In this document: piece by piece, positions 1 to 11,194 of the stretch
Layout of the letters: each line of letters begins with the position of its first letter
Position numbering within the stretch: the first letter of the stretch is position 1
Assembly (NCBI GenBank): GCA_014905825.1
Contig: JACGCN010000049.1
Span: 124,001 to 188,000 of the forward strand
Direction of reading: 5' to 3'
Source of the DNA: Lyophyllum atratum
Taxonomy: Eukaryota; Basidiomycota; Agaricomycetes; Agaricales; Lyophyllaceae
DNA length: 64,000 nt
Position numbers and translations under genes: made by a program
Notes under the pieces: generated by a model
Told to the model about the DNA's origin: nothing
The model's database searches: none
What the model saw: the letters and a program-made list of their open reading frames with translations, nothing else

Positions 1-29
1 ATCCAACACCGACTCATCCGACGGCCTCC

Positions 30-1171
30 ATGGAATCGCTTAATCTACATACACTGGCCAACTCCCTGCCCACCGCTCAACAAAATGCTGAAAAGGAGCT
101 AACGAATAATTTTAAAGGCAAGATCCAACTTTCGCCGATGCTTTCCTTTGACAAATCTAACTTTTACTCGCTGACTAGCTGCTGCCCTGAGCATCACGAC
201 ACTCTACCGTTCATCGAGAAAGAACTCGAAACGGGCTTATAACGCTGGATATGCAGCTGCTTGTCAGGATCTCTTAACGATGATCCAGCAGGGTGTGTCA
301 CTCAACCCGACGGGATCATCTCATGGCCCGGATGACGGTGGCATGACTATAGGTCGGGTTATGGACTGGACGGAGGCAAGATTGGAGGCTATTAAGTCCA
401 GGGAAGAGGAGGAGGACGAGGAGGAAGAGCGAGAGAAGGAGAAGGAGAGCGGGAGGACCAAGGCGCCCCCGACAGTACCGGGACCGAAGCCTGACAACAA
501 GCCTGTTAAGGTCGCAAGTGCGTCAACGTCGCGCCCTAAAGATCAGGTATGTCTACCATGATCAGCTATCTTTGAAAATTCTGACATAGTCATGCTCTTC
601 ATAGGCTCCATCTCTCCCGACAACGAGTTCACCGCGGTCATCGCAATCGCACGCCCAACTACGTTTTGAGCCGTCATCGCCTTCACCTCCACCGCCGGTC
701 GCTCTCCGGCCCATCCAACGTCCCATACGGCCTCGGCCATCACTGAAAGGCGAAGGCAAAGGTGATCTCACAGCCTCGTACACGAATCCAGTAGCAGGCG
801 GCCTCGATTTCATGCACGATGGTCTATCCTCCGACCCCGCTTCCTCAGCCTCTTTTTCCGACATCCCGATCCCCATCGCAGCCGGGGCCAAACGCCGGCA
901 CGCGATGATGATGATGCTGGACTCCTCAGCATCCCCTGTCGCTATCGGCAGCTCTTCCAGCCCCCACTCCGCTTCTACGGGGGGCGGCAACTCCGCCGTT
1001 GGCGGAAATCATGGGTCTGGCTCGTTCTCGAGCAGGCGGCGGACGAGAAGCTCGAGAATTGGGACTCAGCAGGCACATAACCAGAATATCGGTCTGACGC
1101 AGAGTACGTCTGATGCTATGGACGTAGAAGAAGAGGGTGGTCGAGAACGAAAGCGCGTCGCGAGGCGATAA
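30..1171 (+). CDS. HAPSTR1/TAPR1-like (DUF4588-type) stress-response protein
   Basis: Three exons fit: 30-117, 179-546 and 605-1171, giving about 340 residues. The first intron (118-178) has a GC donor (AAAG|GCAAG) and a TAG acceptor; joining across it makes one continuous block that reads F-K-A-A-A...T-x-L-Y-R...K-R-A-Y-x-A-G-Y...Q-D-L-L. That block resembles, from memory, the core of the animal HUWE1-associated stress modifier HAPSTR1 (DUF4588), which has F-Q-N-A-A...T-x-L-Y-K and a following D-x-L-A-W helix. Next comes a very acidic Glu/Lys stretch at about residue 115, then a Pro/Ser-rich tail ending in basic RKRVARR, which may be a nuclear signal. HAPSTR1 proteins are nuclear adaptors of the ubiquitin ligase HUWE1; that role here is inference. 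The start is the first ATG in the window, so an upstream exon cannot be excluded. Confidence 0.6.
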
Positions 1172-2330
1172 CCCGCAGTCTTCCAGTTTTTTTCGTTGAG
1201 ATCCGTGCCTCTACATTGCATTTCTCCGCCATTCATAGTAACCTTGTATCCAACAATTCATTCACGACTCCACGAACCATCTTTGACGTACAGTAGTATC
1301 AGCAGCATTCACATTCCCTGTCTCGCTTCCCACTCACTCACGCTCCATACCTCACGACACCACCTTCCCCCCGTGTTCCTTTACAAGCTTTTGGATAGTC
1401 AATAGACTTGGTAGACAAGTTTTTTTGCGATCAATGTATCCTTATTCTTCGGTACCGGGCCGAGCCTCCATCAGCGTCTTGGCATGTCCTTAAATAGACC
1501 CATGAAGAAATGAGACCTACTTACGATCAACCTACGATAATTTTGAGCTTTCTGAAGACTACCTGATACTGGGTATACGTGCTTTCAGCGACCAACGTTA
1601 TCTTGGACTCGGAGTTGCATGCACCTCGATGCCTGTTAGATGCCAGTGAACAATAGGCTGACCATTAACACATGACCATTTCTTCTCACGAGTCCACTGG
1701 TGGCATCAAGTTTTACGACGATCACCTCAAGTCGAACTGACGAGAGGCCTGTCAAGCGTTGGCATATTGGCAGCTCGGAGAATCATATCGACGCTCAATT
1801 TTCTATTTCGGCGCCCTGTATCTATCCTCCCAACATACACGTCTGGTAAACCAACGGCCACGGCCCACTTTAACCGCGACTCCTGACAGGCACTCTGGTA
1901 TGATCAGCTTCGGATTGCAGCCAAATTGCAGCCTTGATAAGCACCTTAACCCTTTGAGCTTGGCGCCGTTGCTGTCAACGAAACCCACGGCATCATGATA
2001 GAGAGCTTGAATTGGTGCCTACGGTATGATGTTTTTTGTGACCCTGTCTTGAATTTCCGTCAGGGCCACCAACTATCTCACTTCGATTTCAAACTAACAT
2101 CGTCATTCCTCTTCACCTTCAGGGTTACTACACGCCTAGCTCATCGTTGGCCCCTTTCACTAAGCTCTGCTGATTGGGTTCCTTCAGCATCCATGTGATC
2201 CATCATTCAAGAAATACACACTTATTATAACTATCACCGGCACCCGCTTTGCTCGCTGGCACCATCACCCACCTCTTAACGCCGATACGCTCTACACGCT
2301 TCTGGGTCTGCTCTCCCGGCGTGCGCAGGT
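1172..2330. other. Intergenic: 3' end of the first gene and promoter of the next
   Basis: Short ORFs here have no family-like sequence and no consistent splice structure. A TATAA element lies at 2226-2230, about 100 bases before the ATG at 2331, and is the likely core promoter of the membrane-protein gene. Confidence 0.5.
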
Positions 2331-4016
2331 ATGGACTTCCACTCCCTGGTGGTATCGGCGTCGCGGCTGCAGACGGTGAAGGTGAGTAGATGTCTAGCTC
2401 ATGCAGTCTGAAAACGCTTTTAATTTCACTTCAGTATATCAATGGTAATTCCCCTTACGTATGTCTCTTCGGTGGGGCAGGAATTAATGAGATGTTTGAT
2501 CTTAGTCGCCAGTGGTGCGGTTCTGGTATGTCTGGTTCCTTTTCTGCTGGGATAAGAGAGGCTCGGTGCTGAGATGGACAAGGTTTTTGATTATTTCCAA
2601 ACATTCGCGATGGAGGTACGTCTGCCGCTCGGTGGTTCTCATATCGCGCTTGGACTTCACACTCGGTGCTTACGGAAGAGGGTGTGTCCAGGTCGAGTTC
2701 TTCTGGACACCTGAATGGAATATTGGCAAAGTCCTGTATCTCTTTGCAAGGTACACGGCATTCTTTGATGTCCCGTTGGTGATCTACTGTGCGTCCGTGA
2801 CTGCCCTTTCTAGCAATTCGCTTATCGACTCTACTTGGGAATTTCTTTCTTCGCAGACGCTTTGGCCTCTAACGTGTCGCACAAAGTATGCTGGATGAAA
2901 CTATCTTTACCTGTTTTTGCTGATCCTTGCTCGGCAGACGTGTTATCAAGTGTATGCCGTCTCTGCCTGTACGTTCCCCCCCGCCTCACCAATGTTGTAC
3001 CAGCAGTGTTTCTGACAGATGTTGGGTTAGATTCGACGTTAATCGGGATAGCATTCTCGGAAGGTTAGTACTCGCTTTTCTCAGGATCATCGATATATAT
3101 AACGTTCGACCTGCAGCGATAATGATACTCCGCACCTATGGTCTATGGGCAAATAATCGCAAAATTCTCATATTCCTACTGACATTCCTCGCTGTCGGTC
3201 ATTCGCATAATTCTTCCCATTCACTTACTCATTCGATGGTCTAGTTCATTGTTATACCAGCTCTTATTATATTATCGATATTCCTGAAGTCGTTGAAATG
3301 TGGGTGCGTAATATCATACTTTCGACGCGCTGCTTAGAAATCCTATAGACGGCGCGCCACCATTACCTACTGTAACTGGCTGCTATCCCACAGCGGGGAG
3401 CATAGTACTTTTTGTAGACTTTGTGCTGATCATTTTATTGGAATGCAGTGAGCTTGTTCCTGTGTCATACAGCTAGGAACACGTCTGACGACTGTTTCAG
3501 CTATCATGTCGCTGACCGTCTGGATCGGAGTAAAGCATTTTCGGCACTCTCGAAACCGCCTTGTCTACACCCTCTACCGGGACGGGATATTCTTCTTCGT
3601 TTACCTCTTCTGTGAGCGCATCTGTTCCATGTACCTCAGCCTTTCGCTAATTGCAGCCCAGTGATTTCCGCGGGAAATATTGTTGTATTGGTAGCTGGCC
3701 CGGTCAGTTTCCCCCGAAGCGTTTGAGGTCCGCTACACTCACCTCTTTTCATCCTAGCCCGAATATGTCGATCTACTTAACACGTCCGTTTGGCACTGCT
3801 TTCTCACGCCATTGAACCTAACCTTCATATTTCAGCTTCCAAAGAGTCATGCACAGCATACTTTCAACTCGCATCATGCTCCATGTTCGCGATACCGCAC
3901 GCAGTGATACTCTCAGTCAGGTGCAGACTCGGGACCCCAGGAGCACGTACGATCCCACTATATTCACGACCATCATGTCATTTGGCACGCAATATGATGA
4001 AGAAATACCACTGTAG
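2331..4016 (+). CDS. DUF6533-type seven-helix membrane protein, copy 1
   Basis: Fifteen exons join in frame: 2331-2381, 2435-2444, 2506-2525, 2583-2615, 2692-2788, 2857-2885, 2938-2968, 3031-3063, 3117-3193, 3245-3299, 3349-3447, 3501-3611, 3662-3702, 3758-3783 and 3836-4016. The product of about 345 residues starts MDFHSLVVSAS, has the family block V-F-D-Y-F-Q-T-F near residue 30 and W-x-x-x-W-x-x-G-K-V-L-Y soon after, then several hydrophobic helices, including L-R-T-Y-x-L-W-x-N-N-R. This is the layout of the DUF6533 family, abundant in Agaricomycetes and of unknown function, probably receptor-like or structural in membranes. The tail is hydrophilic. Exon lengths match the copy at 6534-8184 except for the last exon, which confirms most junctions. 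The exon 9 donor (GTCGGT) is weak and was chosen because its length matches the paralogue. Confidence 0.85.
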
Positions 4017-4362
4017 CAACAAATTCCTGGATGTATACGTATTATCGCCATTGGTGAGCCGTTCTCTGACGCTTCGAGCAGCAATTTTGACAAGCATCTA
4101 GTACTTTTATTGCATGATGTACTAATAATAGATATTCGATCCGGCGGCGACACCGGCGACAGCGACAGAGATGTATTTTACCTAACATAGACGATCATCG
4201 ATCTATACCATGGGCTTGTATCAAGGTTTGCCCTTTAGCCAATGTTATCCAAACGCGTACCAACCAATGATACGTGTCGCATATAAGATGACAAGGGAGA
4301 TGGAATGGATTCGGATTAGACGGATAGTATTATAACACGTTTAGCCTAGTGAGCTTCGACCT
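4017..4362. other. Convergent intergenic gap
   Basis: This lies between two gene 3' ends (the plus-strand membrane gene and minus-strand TSC10). No gene or repeat was recognised; it holds the two 3' untranslated regions. Confidence 0.5.
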
Positions 4363-5628
4363 TTAACCGAAGAATCCCTTGTCACGCAAATATTCGTGAT
4401 GTTCTTGACGATGCGCAACTACTTTCTTGTCGACTGATGCTCGCCAAATGGGAGTACCAATCTGAACAGGAAGTGAGTACGGGTTTCGTTAGAACAAAAT
4501 GGAGAGGCGAACACACATATGCAATTAAGTCATAGATGCCATCGAGGAACCAGCTGTTCTTAGGGGAAGCACCACGAGTTGAAGAGCGGAACAGGCTGGT
4601 GATGAGGTCTCCTGTTATGTGTGCATGGCCGTTCTCGACGCCTGTTACGTACCGTCAATGTCCGTACCTGAGTCGTGAGAAGAAGAAAGACACCTTTGTA
4701 GAGCGCCAGAGCAGCCTGGTCTGCAGTGAGCCCGTCGTCCGTACTCTCGATCTCACGAACGACCTTCGGTTTCGTTTGATTTTCCACATCATACCCGGGC
4801 GTGAACATGGTTGGTGGGAAGAAGATGTGGATATCAATGCCGTAAAGCATGAGTTCAGACTGCAAGGTGTCGGCAAGGCCTAACAATAAATGGAATTAGC
4901 CAAGTTCAGACGGTCAACGAACGGGATTACCTCGTAAAGCGTGTTTCGCAGGTGAATACGACGACCAGCCGACGAAGGACATGTATCCAAGGGTGGACGA
5001 CACAAAGACAATCTTCCCCTTGCGTTGCTGTCGCGCCATCTGCTTCGCTGCAGCCTGATAAAAGATAAGGACGACACGTCTCCTAGTGCAGAAGCTGACT
5101 CACGAATGCCGTCCATGCCTGAACCCAGTATCCCGCCGTCATCCCATCGACCAAATCCTGCTCCTCCATTTCTACGAAGAACATGGGCTTGGAAGCCCCT
5201 GCGCACGCGAAAATCGCGTCGGGGGATTGTCCGTCGTGCGGGGCGCAGACTGCGCGCAGGGCGTCGGCGGAATCCTTTGCTGTATTTAGAGAGAAGGAAT
5301 GGGCCTTCAGGATCTGTTCTGGACTTTGGCGAACTTCCTGTCAACGACATTACTGTCAGCACGTTTCAAACAGGCTATAGCCCTTGTACAACGCACCTCG
5401 AGCTGAGCAAGTGCATTATCCAACTTTTCCTGGTTTCTGGCCACTATCGAGACGTGCGCACCCTTCTGGGTCAGGAGAAGGGCCAACGAGAGTCCGAGTC
5501 CTGTGCTTCCACCTGTGACATAGCAATGCTAGAATAATGTACGTCTCAGCCCATCGATCCCCACCGTCGACAAATAGACAAATTGGACTTACCAGGCCCC
5601 GTGGGTTCCATTTCGATGAGAAAAACAT
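4363..5628 (-). CDS. TSC10: 3-ketodihydrosphingosine reductase
   Basis: Seven exons on the minus strand: 5628-5593, 5528-5397, 5337-5104, 5054-4931, 4879-4694, 4641-4517 and 4461-4363, giving about 311 residues. It is a short-chain dehydrogenase that reduces 3-ketosphinganine to dihydrosphingosine with NADPH in the ER, the second step of sphingolipid synthesis. Visible features are the cofactor motif TGGSTGLG near residue 17, the active-site set S-S-T-L-G-Y and Y-S-P-A-K at about 153-171 (Tyr167, Lys171), and the family-typical L-Y-G-I-D-I-H-I-F-F-P-P with T-x-M-F-T-P-G-Y after it. The family signature in the C-terminal half separates it from generic dehydrogenases. The start is fixed by splice phase: only the ATG at 5628 gives phase 0 into the Rossmann exon. 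It sits between the two DUF6533-type copies on the opposite strand. Confidence 0.93.
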
Positions 5629-6533
5629 ATCTTTTCTTGTTTTATTGGATATATATACTGGCCTCCGGGATGTAAAAGATAGTGAGGGGGACGTGGCGCT
5701 TGTAGAGTTATGGCGAGAACATGACCTATGCTGTCAACTGGCGGGAGGAAGAAAGCAAAAATAGACTTTTCTCACGTCGAATCTGTTCCTCTCCATCACT
5801 TCGAAACAAATTTACATCACGAGCTAAGCTCAAGAATTTCCATTGACGCTTCAAGCTCAAGTTTGAGTACAGCATGAAACTATGTTTCAAGGTTCGAAAA
5901 ATCCCCAAACGCGATTTATTGGCTCGGAAACGAGCAGCCTAAGGCCCGGAGAAACATCACAAAATATGCCTCCTATTCATCGTGATGCCATCAAATCCGA
6001 TAAAGAGAGACTGGAGCAAGGTACACTCACAGTGCGCAGCTCTCAATCTTCGGGTATGTAACCATCTATTAAAACTTCATATTTCATAAGTACAGGCTGC
6101 AAAGAGTTATCGGAAATGCCTTGAACGTGCCTCCCAACACACGTTCACGACGCTTCACGACGTCACCAAACCACCCTGTCTCCGATTTGTGCGGTCAAAT
6201 ATCTTAATGAGGATGGTCCCTGAGGCCTGGGGCGGTCATGCGGAGGTCATTCTAGGTCATTGCATGCAAATTGCATGGTTTCGGAATATCTGATCATCTC
6301 GCTTACTGTATTAGGGACTAGACCGAAGGGAATTTGAAGGGAATCAAGGAAGAATGAACAGCCATCACGATCGCCCTCGCTTCCAAGAGACCACTGCCAC
6401 AAGGATTCCAAATGACAGAATCTCTTGATGTTACGACTTGTTACGAACTTTGCGAAGGGTACTTATATATGCGATATCTCCGAACCAGTTTTGCCTTCCT
6501 TCTCTGCACCGCGTGCTTCTGACTGCTTCTGTC
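5629..6533. other. Divergent intergenic region (TSC10 / membrane gene copy 2)
   Basis: This is a shared upstream region of about 0.9 kb between TSC10 (leftward) and the second DUF6533-type gene (rightward). No coding sequence is seen. A TATATAT element at 6464-6470 serves the rightward gene. Confidence 0.5.
6464..6470 (+). promoter_or_regulatory. TATA box of the second DUF6533-type gene
   Basis: TATATAT lies 64 bases upstream of the ATG at 6534, a normal TATA-to-start distance for fungal genes. It is called from position and sequence only. Confidence 0.5.
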
Positions 6534-8184
6534 ATGGATATACCCTCGCTAGCAGCTTCTGCGAGCCTCCTCCAGACGGTCAAGGTCAGTGAGCTCATGG
6601 AAAACATCGATCGTCGGCCCGCTAATCAAACTATCATGTAGTATGTGAATGGTGAGGGATCCTCTGCGACGATCAATTGAGCTCAGTCTGCTCATCGAAA
6701 TTTATTCTTAGTCGCCAGCTTTGCTCTTTTGGTGAGACCTATCCACATCCCGATTAACGGCACGAAGTTGACCAAAACCCCACCATCAGTTATATGACTA
6801 CTTCCAAACGCTCCCCCTAGAGGCACGTCGACTCTTCCCTCAATCCAAAGCTCACTGAATAATCGTGGTCATATAAGGTCGAGTTCATATGGAAGGCGAA
6901 ATGGGGGATGGGGAAAGTTTTGTTCTTCTTCGCTCGGTACCCCACGTTTATCGACGTGCCCATCATGCTTTATTGTGCGTATCTCGACCCGACATTCCTG
7001 CTGCCCGTACTTATCGTCACCCAAAGACGCCCTCATGCCGAATATCCCACATGCGGTAAGTCGCATTCAATATCACTATGTCGAAGGCTAAATCGGCTCC
7101 CCAGATGTGCACGCATCTTTATTCCGCGGCCTCCTGTGAGTGCCTTCAAAACAGTTGTTAAGGTCTTCGCTGACCGGTTGAGTAGGGCTCACGGCGTTCG
7201 GAATTGGAATGGCAGAAGGTGCGCGTCCCACAGACCCATAGTAGGTGCAAAGGAACTGACGGACACTAGCGATCTTGATCCTTCGAACCTATGCGTTATG
7301 GGGGAACAATCGCAACATCCTCATCTTTCTGCTATGCCTGTATACAGTAAGGCGATTCCATCTTTATCCTTCACCAGCTCATACATACCCCCTAGGCCAT
7401 CTATATCCCAGTCGTCGTCATCCTGGTGTTCTTCTTGCGTTCTTTGAGATGTGAGCCTTTCCCCGCCAAATACCAACCTCACAGTTCAATCCACTCACGT
7501 TATGCAATCCAGATGGTGAACCACCACTTCCAACGGTCATGGGCTGCTATCCGACCGAAGGAAGCATAATTTTATTCGCCGACTTCGCGCTGCTCATGGT
7601 GAACGAAACGAGTGCGTGACCTCATTTTCATTCCAATTTCCAAGGCCGCTTTCTGACGCGTCCTCGGAGCAGTCGTCATGATCCTCACCATCTGGATCGG
7701 CGTAAAGCGCTTTCGCCATTCCCGGAACCCTTTGGTCGTTACCCTCTACCGCGATGGAGTGTTCTACTTCATCTACCTGTTCTGTGCGTAAACGTCTCTC
7801 TTTCGACAGTGGGCGGCGAAACTGATCTTGGCGTAGTTATCTCAGCTGGGAACATCGTCGTGCTAGTTGCAGGCCCGGTATGTCCTTTCCTCCGATATTT
7901 CAACCATATGCGTGAACCTTATTTCCTATCCCTAAATCAGCCTGAATACGTCGATCTCCTCAACACGTAAGTCCCCTTTCCCCATGCCACCCCTGCGCCT
8001 GAAGGCTGATCAGCGAGACGTGATCAGGTTCCAGCGAGTAATGCACAGCGTGCTGTCCACCCGTATATTGCTCCATGTACGGGCCACCGCTCGGAGCGGC
8101 TACGTCCGCGATATGACGCTGCTCTCTAGCATCCAATTCGAGCCGAAGGACACTATCACCACCACCACGGAAACGACTCACTAG
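6534..8184 (+). CDS. DUF6533-type seven-helix membrane protein, copy 2
   Basis: Fifteen exons: 6534-6584, 6642-6651, 6712-6731, 6790-6822, 6878-6974, 7027-7055, 7105-7135, 7186-7218, 7270-7346, 7396-7450, 7513-7611, 7673-7783, 7837-7877, 7941-7966 and 8028-8184. The product of about 336 residues starts MDIPSLAASAS, with the family block L-Y-D-Y-F-Q-T-L, then K-W-G-M-G-K-V-L-F and the same helix pattern as copy 1, including L-R-T-Y-A-L-W-G-N-N-R and P-E-Y-V-D-L-L-N-T. The first 14 exons have the same lengths and phases as copy 1, so the two arose by duplication; the last exon and the tail have diverged. The intron at 6823-6877 begins with GC where copy 1 has GT. Function is unknown. Confidence 0.87.
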
Positions 8185-8805
8185 ACAAGTCAACTCTGTG
8201 AAGCAATTGAGCCAGGGGCTGCGATAGGCTGCTCCGGTCGGGACATCCTGCGGTATCGTCAGCGAAGGAGCTGGTATCCACTACCTGCCCAAATACGCTC
8301 CTTCCAAGGCGCAAAACACCGCCCTCAACCGCTCCACGCACGAAACGAGGCTGACGTCGCTGGCGACAAGGAAAAATCACTCCTGCGCTATTCGATGGGT
8401 CGAAAGGGTGACCGAGATCGCGTATCTCGCGATGTTGCTATCTGTAGTCGGGAGTCAAGCGCAGAAAGTGGTGGAGGTGGAGTGGGCTTTGGGACGCCTG
8501 CCGAGAGCTAGCGTCCTCCGACATCTTTCTCAGTAACTCATCTTTGCCCCGCGGATACATTGACGCCAGGTAAACCCTGTCGCTGTCCGATCACCAAAGT
8601 CCAACCACCGAAGGATATTTTGGACAGGCCAAACCATGCCCAGTTACAAAACTATAATACACCGACACCGAAGACCCTCTACACCGATCCTACCCCGACA
8701 CCCTCCATCCGAGCACCACACCCAGCATGCCCCCCCATTAGGGCCAGCGAACCATGCCGCTCAACTTTTATCAAATCGTTTTGTCCCAAATGTAAATATA
8801 ACCCA
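8185..8805. other. Convergent intergenic gap
   Basis: This lies between the 3' ends of the membrane gene and the minus-strand OXR1 gene. Only low-complexity proline or arginine reading frames are seen, none with splice support or family resemblance. Confidence 0.45.
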
Positions 8806-10837
8806 TCAGGGTCCGACGCCCCACACTTCCAGCCCGACACACTCAAACGCGACCACACCCGCAGTCTTGGGGCCAGGCGAGCACAGAGGCTCGTTGGCGA
8901 AGGTGGGACAGGCCGCGCTGGAGCCGTTGTATAATGTATCATCGAGGTATAATCCGTAGTTGCCGTCACTAGACAAGGGATAATGAAATGTATGAATATA
9001 ATGTCTTTCACGAGCAGAGCAAGGAAGAGAGACGTACCCGCCCCCGAAAGAAATAAAATCCGGCTCGCAGAGTGCTACATATTCGTTCTTGCCCGTCCAT
9101 TTGAAGACCTGGAACTTTTTTCCGAAATGTTTCCATAGGAAACTGTCGACATAGCAATGGTCAAGTCAGCTTCCGGACGCAATCAAGAACGACGGAACAC
9201 TGACCTTTCGCCGCTCCCGTAGTACCCCTTCCCGCGACTCGGGCGCACGCCCTCCTTCCCCATCCAAGCCCCAAACAGCCCGTCCCCAGCGTCCTTCACG
9301 ACGACAAGCAAGCCCGCTGGGCCTGGCGCCCCCGGCTTCGGCTGCATGTGGGCCTCGCACCGTGTATAGAGTGTGTTCAGCGAAATGCCGTGCTGGTCGA
9401 GTGAGTACACGAGGGTCCATTTTCGGGGGAGGCGCGCCAGCGCGGGGAGGTGAGGCCGGATCTGGAACGCATACGGGATTAGACGATTATCGAGGGATAG
9501 ATGAGGTAGGGGAAACGCACCATATCAGCCACATCGATCCCTAGAACAGGCGTCGTCGACGCCTTGCGCCCGAGCAAATCAATGCCCCCACTCCGTCTCT
9601 CGATGATCTGCCCAACGTCCTTCCCCTTCCCCCTCCTCGTCAGATCAGCCGCGCCCCGTACGCCAAGAAGCTCCCTCTCCCTCACGTCATCCCCTCCACT
9701 CAGCTCCCTCTCCAGCTCCGCCGAAAACCCCTTGTCCCAATCGTACGCCTCGCCCTTGTACCCCGGCGCCCCACTCGGCGGCGTGTAGACGTGCGACGCA
9801 AACGGCGAAGCCTTCAGAGTGCGACCAAAGGGCGTGCCATGGGATATCTGGACGTCCGGTGCGGGCTGGGACGAGGCCCGCCCCGGGTGAATGTGTCGAT
9901 CGATGCTCCGGGACCGGAGGCTGGGTCGAGTGGAGGTGATGGCGGTGTCGGATGCGAAGATGGATTCCAGGGAGGGGGCGGCGGCGTGGTTGTAGGTGTT
10001 TGCTGGGCTGGATTTGGAGGAGGGGAGGAGGGAGGACATCCAGCGTGAGGAGAGGCTGCTTAGGGTCGAGTAGGAGGGGGACTGGTGCATGGAGGGTCTA
10101 CTTGGGCTGGCGCTGCTGGATAGCGGGTCGGAGTCGTGGGGTGGGGAGGATGAGGAGGCGGTGGATGGATCTGCGAGTGGCGGCGCTAAGGTGACTGGAA
10201 GAGCGAGGGTGGAAGAGCGGGATGGTGAATGGTCGGGGCGCGGTGCAATGGGCGCTCGGGGCTGGTTGAGCACTGTGGCAGCAGGTTTAGTGGTGAAGAA
10301 GTCATCGTCGAGGTCGTGAAAGGAGTTGGCGGTGTCAGACTCTGTAGTCGAAACTGGAGAGACAGGGGATCTAGGATTCGTCGGCAACCCAGCGTCTGGA
10401 CTCCCCGATCCCTGATCCTTCATCCAGTATAGAGGATCGTCCTCGTGCATCAGAAGTTCATCGAGAACATCGTGCTTATTCCGATCCGCCGCCTGTTTTG
10501 CATCCTGCGCGAATTTGTCAAAGAAGTTGAGGCTGGCGCTGCCTTTGTATGGCCCATTGTTCGATGAGGATATGGGCGCTGGTGATTCGAAATCTAGGCT
10601 CGCCAGGGGATCTTCCGTTGCTGATACGGAAACGAACGACCCAAACTCTGAGTCGGATCCTGATGCTTCGTGATGAAACGAGTGCGGCCGTGCGCTTGCT
10701 CTTGTGGGCACGGCAGTCATTGGAGCAGATTCAGGTGTTGGTGATGCACGAGGCGTTGCTGGAGAGAAAAGGGTCGCGAACTTGTCGATCATAGCCTCGT
10801 CAATCATCGTGATGTTATCCGAGTTGGAGGACGCCAT
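8806..10837 (-). CDS. OXR1: TLDc-domain oxidation resistance protein
   Basis: Four exons on the minus strand: 10837-9521, 9461-9205, 9142-9038 and 8968-8806, giving 613 residues. Residues 1-430 are mostly disordered and Ser/Pro-rich, with an acidic E-F-G-S-F motif near residue 66 (similar to adaptor-binding DFGxF motifs) and a K-F-A-Q-D-A-K helix. The C-terminal part of about 180 residues is a TLDc domain: W-T-L-V-Y-S-L-D-Q-H-G-I-S-L-N-T-L-Y, then G-L-L-V-V-V-K-D, F-G-A-W-M, Y-G-S-G-E, F-L-W-K, N-E-Y-V-A-L-C, I-S-F-G-G-G, D-G-N-Y-G-L-Y-L-D and final C-P-T-F-A-N-E-P-L-C. TLDc proteins protect against oxidative damage and, in yeast Oxr1, bind the vacuolar V-ATPase. The domain is complete. The long first exon shows a sharp C-rich to G-rich strand switch near 9880. 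Confidence 0.93.
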
Positions 10838-11194
10838 GTTGGCAGTGTCAAAGGAATGCTATGAGCTGGGCCATCCTTGTGAGTTCAGAATCTCGTTGGA
10901 AGACCTTTGCTCACTGGAATTCGAATGGATTGGTAGGCGACATAGACTGGAGGTGGAAGGAGACCGCTGCGGTGGGGACAGCGAACACCCCCCACGTGTC
11001 GACCAGATTAGATTAGATGGACATATCTAGATCTCACGGCCTTCACAGAATACTGAATCATGTTAATTAACATGATTCAGTATTCTGTGGTGTCAAACAG
11101 TTACATGAGAGTACCGTGAACAGAGGCTAATTTAGATCCCAAACCGTCTCTACCAATATGACTACCTACACATGTTTAGGCAAACGGAACCCGG
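10838..11194. other. Upstream region of OXR1 with a long palindrome
   Basis: This lies between the OXR1 start and the F-box gene stop, both on the minus strand, so it must hold the F-box terminator region and the OXR1 promoter. The 46-bp palindrome at 11044-11089 is its main feature. Confidence 0.5.
11044..11089. repeat. 46-bp perfect palindrome
   Basis: Two arms of 23 bases are exact reverse complements with no spacer; the centre is TTAATTAA at 11063-11070. As RNA it would form a long hairpin. It lies about 105 bases past the F-box stop codon and 207 bases before the OXR1 ATG, both on the minus strand. Confidence 0.9.

Noticed and set aside
8560..8959. Overlapping plus-strand frames of 124 and 107 residues
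   Set aside because: They lie opposite the last exon of OXR1 and have low-complexity Pro/His composition.
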